The notes under the pieces were generated by a model that ran no database searches, had not been told where the DNA came from, and saw only the letters and a program-made list of their open reading frames with translations. Of a stretch of 64,000 nucleotides of DNA, positions 61,689-64,000 are shown piece by piece (the first letter of the stretch is position 1; each line of letters starts with the position of its first letter). Both the position numbers and the translations under genes were made by a program. Origin of the DNA: Rickettsiales bacterium UBA4311 (GTDB lineage: Bacteria; Pseudomonadota; Alphaproteobacteria; Rickettsiales; Deianiraeaceae); contig DGUL01000007.1 in assembly GCA_002394665.1 (NCBI GenBank), forward strand, positions 62,001-126,000, read 5' to 3'.

Positions 61689-64000
61689 TTAGAAATTCTT
61701 CATTAAACCATCTATTTTTTTCTTATTCCCTATTGCATTGCTAACACCTGCTGTGTATTGATTGTCGGCTTCTTTTATCAGATCGTTGTCAAGTTTTAAC
61801 AAAGTAGTTTGTTTATTTATCGTTTCTCTTCCATTTGCATCAAGTTTTACATCAAACTTTTCCAACTGTGTGTTAATTTTACTTGCATCATTAACTTTAT
61901 CAAGTTTAGCTTCAACGAGACCTTCAAGAATTCTGCTGGCTGTTTTTTTGTCTTCCGGATCAATTTCAAATTTGCCACCCACTTCTTTCGCCCCAAGTGC
62001 TTTTTTTATAGTCTCCGTGCTATCTGCTATTTTTGCTTTCATCAACTCACGTTGCTTATTCAATTCTTTCTTTGCAATTTTCATAGCAGCACTCTCCATA
62101 TGAAAAAAAGCCCTAAAGCCTCCCCATATGCTATCATAATACTCTGTCTTTAATCTTTCGTATTCTTGCTTATAAAAATCGATACCATTCTGTATGGACT
62201 TGGTGAATTTCTCATTTGTCGTTGCATTTTTCGCTGCATCCTCTTTTGCAGAAATAGCATCGTCCATAGCTCTTTTATAATTATCAATGGTTGCACGCAC
62301 ATTAGTTCTCTCACCTTTAAATAAATTAGGAAAATTGGTATCTAACTGATTGAAAAAAACCATTTTTTCTTCATCACTTAAACCATCCACCGCGTTCTTG
62401 ATGCCATTTATGTCAAACGAATCAACGTTTTTCCCAAACCTTCTTAATTTACTTGCAATGCTTTCAATAAAATTGCGTACATCCTTCGTTCCATCGGTGG
62501 CCATTTGATCTTGCAATTTTGCAAGCTCATTCTTAAACCTATCAGTGAAAACACTACAAATATCTCCTCTTAATAGATCTGACATTGAGCCTCGTTCAAC
62601 TTCAATGTCTTGCAAAAAATCTTCTGTTTTTTGATGATGCATATTTCCCTGTTCCATCTTTTCGTTCGTTAAATACTCCATGTTCTCTTTCGTATAAGCA
62701 CCAGTTTTGCTTGTGTTTTGTTTTGTTGTCGTTCCAACTGATGTCAGAGTTTTATAGTTATCCGCAAATATAGGATACTCATTGCTATCTTTTTTTATTT
62801 GCTCATCATTAGATTCCCAAATCGAGCCAGGTGTAGATGTGAAGAAAACTTCGCTATCTTTATTTGTTGTCGTCATATTATGCCACCCTGAATTATAACC
62901 ATGTTTTGAAACAAAATCAAAATTATTTTGATTATTTTTTACAAAATTACTATCCGCACTTGTTGAAGAAGTATAATTATTTTCATTTTGTAGCATCGGA
63001 TTGTTATCGTTGCCGATTGTTTGCGAAAAACCCCCATTATTAACACTTTGATTATAGAAATAACCATTTTTTCCATAATTGTTTTTTCCGAAAGTCCCAC
63101 CATTTTGTTGATTATTGTGATCGACATCAAAGACTTCGCCAGCATGATTACTACTCTGATATTGTAAATTGTTATTATTTTGTTGTTCTTGTGAATTATT
63201 GTTCAAATTGCCTTCACCATAAAAACCGATACCCTGACCATTATTTGAAAAATCATCTCCATAACCAGAGCCATTATTATTCGCATTATTTGCATTATTT
63301 ACATTATTTATCTGTCCATTATCACCGCTATTACCAAGGCCATAAAAACTACTTTCAGGTTGTTCGGCTTGGCCGTTAGAATGATAAAAATCTATATTGT
63401 TTCCATGCGAACCTTCCGTATTGTTGCTGTTGATATTGTTACTAACTGCGTTGTTTGTTTCGTTCGAAGGAACCAAATTATTCGCTTTAACATTATTATA
63501 ACCTTTATGATTACTACTATTCTCAACTGGATTTGGGTCGTTTAGGAAATTTTCAAGATCGGTCTCAGCCCACCCTTCTTCATTGTTTGGCTTGTTTTGA
63601 AAATCATTATCTTGATGTTCTCCGGCACCTTCGCCGTTGTTTTCTTCATCAAAATGTTCTTCAACATTGTGTTTGTGTTCTTCGTTTTGTTCTGAAATGT
63701 TATCGCCAAAAACTCCTTTAAAAGGATTTGCAAAACCTCCGTTTTCTGCTTCGTTTTCTTCATTGCTGTCGAGATTGTTATTGTTTAGATTATCATCACC
63801 ACTATTTAAAGGTTGCCCACCATTAAAACCTTCGCCATTATTCATATTCAATAAACCTTCCGTATGATTGTTTGCGGAATTATTTGCTTCTGTATTATTT
63901 TGTAAATTTACATTTTGAGATTCTTGGTTCAAACCACTTTCTTGAAAAACGCCAGTTGTGTCGTTATTATTTTGAATATTATTATTTTCATTATCATTAT
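61689..64000 (-). CDS. Giant Asn-rich protein with helical C-terminus (5' end outside window)
   Basis: The frame is open to the right edge, so the N-terminus lies beyond it; the first start inside the window is a TTG at 63932. Counted from there, about the first 345 residues are low-complexity, dominated by Asn with Gly, Ser, Gln, Glu and Asp and with runs such as NNVNNANNANNNGSGYG. From ~400 on the protein is helical and charged (FKNELAKLQDQMATDG, MKIAKKELNKQRELMKAKIA), suggesting coiled coil. No signal or membrane span is seen. I recognise no family. The end converges with the VirB2-like gene. An effector, scaffold or surface-associated role is possible but not shown. Confidence 0.75.
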   Translation of the reverse strand, partial: NDNENNNIQNNNDTTGVFQESGLNQESQNVNLQNNTEANNSANNHTEGLLNMNNGEGFNGGQPLNSGDDNLNNNNLDSNEENEAENGGFANPFKGVFGDNISEQNEEHKHNVEEHFDEENNGEGAGEHQDNDFQNKPNNEEGWAETDLENFLNDPNPVENSSNHKGYNNVKANNLVPSNETNNAVSNNINSNNTEGSHGNNIDFYHSNGQAEQPESSFYGLGNSGDNGQINNVNNANNANNNGSGYGDDFSNNGQGIGFYGEGNLNNNSQEQQNNNNLQYQSSNHAGEVFDVDHNNQQNGGTFGKNNYGKNGYFYNQSVNNGGFSQTIGNDNNPMLQNENNYTSSTSADSNFVKNNQNNFDFVSKHGYNSGWHNMTTTNKDSEVFFTSTPGSIWESNDEQIKKDSNEYPIFADNYKTLTSVGTTTKQNTSKTGAYTKENMEYLTNEKMEQGNMHHQKTEDFLQDIEVERGSMSDLLRGDICSVFTDRFKNELAKLQDQMATDGTKDVRNFIESIASKLRRFGKNVDSFDINGIKNAVDGLSDEEKMVFFNQLDTNFPNLFKGERTNVRATIDNYKRAMDDAISAKEDAAKNATTNEKFTKSIQNGIDFYKQEYERLKTEYYDSIWGGFRAFFHMESAAMKIAKKELNKQRELMKAKIADSTETIKKALGAKEVGGKFEIDPEDKKTASRILEGLVEAKLDKVNDASKINTQLEKFDVKLDANGRETINKQTTLLKLDNDLIKEADNQYTAGVSNAIGNKKKIDGLMKNF

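Noticed and set aside
1..64000. CRISPR array or insertion sequence
   Set aside because: No regularly spaced short repeats with unique spacers and no transposase frame were seen; the repeats present are the tail-fibre repeats, the 30-bp triple repeat and the cassette-flanking pair.

Overview
This 64 kb window is AT-rich, gene-dense chromosome from an alphaproteobacterium, most likely a member of the Rickettsiales or a close relative. The evidence is a P-type (vir) type IV secretion system scattered over several loci (virB8-virB9-virB2, a lone virB3, and a second VirB2-like pilin), dispersed Mnh/Mrp antiporter subunits, a CarD regulator, a mitochondrial-ELM1-type protein, and short spacers between otherwise ordinary housekeeping genes. 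A GspE/PilB-type ATPase, lipid A/envelope genes (PAP2, EptA-like, MlaA, Lnt, LolA) and a nearly complete wall-division set suggest a less reduced member of the group. The family cannot be fixed from this window alone.

Layout. 0-11.5 kb: end of a polytopic membrane protein, mlaA, ybeY, virB2/virB9/virB8, an ELM1-like gene, an OmpA-like protein, an AsmA-like giant, and a 657-codon gene that looks like a degenerate carbamoyl-phosphate synthase large subunit. 11.5-17.5 kb: rho with a long Asn-rich N-terminus, an unknown gene, rnc, PAP2, pdhA, LysE-type exporter, tRNA-Trp. 17.5-30 kb: rpmB-glyS, then a long minus-strand run HAD-rpmE-mltG-ligA-dnaG-htrA-ftsB-lipB-lnt. 30-34.3 kb: trmD, mnhG-mnhB, tRNA-Thr, carD, phosphomannomutase, yraN.

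34.3-41.3 kb is the accessory region and the most interesting part. leuS is broken into two genes (603 and 246 codons) by a very AT-rich insert that carries its own membrane-protein ORF. The same tight minus-strand string continues into an unknown ORF and an internally deleted cytosine-C5 methyltransferase. Beyond tRNA-Gly lies a restriction-modification cassette (DpnA-like adenine methyltransferase, single-TM protein, MutH/Sau3AI-like nuclease). It is flanked by about 110-bp direct repeats, one of which sits directly upstream of gyrB and both of which include the 3' end of a nuclease gene.

41.3-64 kb: gyrB, a decayed outer-membrane protein, mnhD-like, mreD-like, def-merR, tRNA-Met, xerC/D, virB3, eptA-like, metG, then the minus-strand cluster pilB/gspE-pth-secG-lolA-ftsW-murG, an orphan phage-tail-collar protein with internal repeats, rpe, ferredoxin, a Cys-rich VirB2-like pilin and a giant Asn-rich protein running off the right edge.
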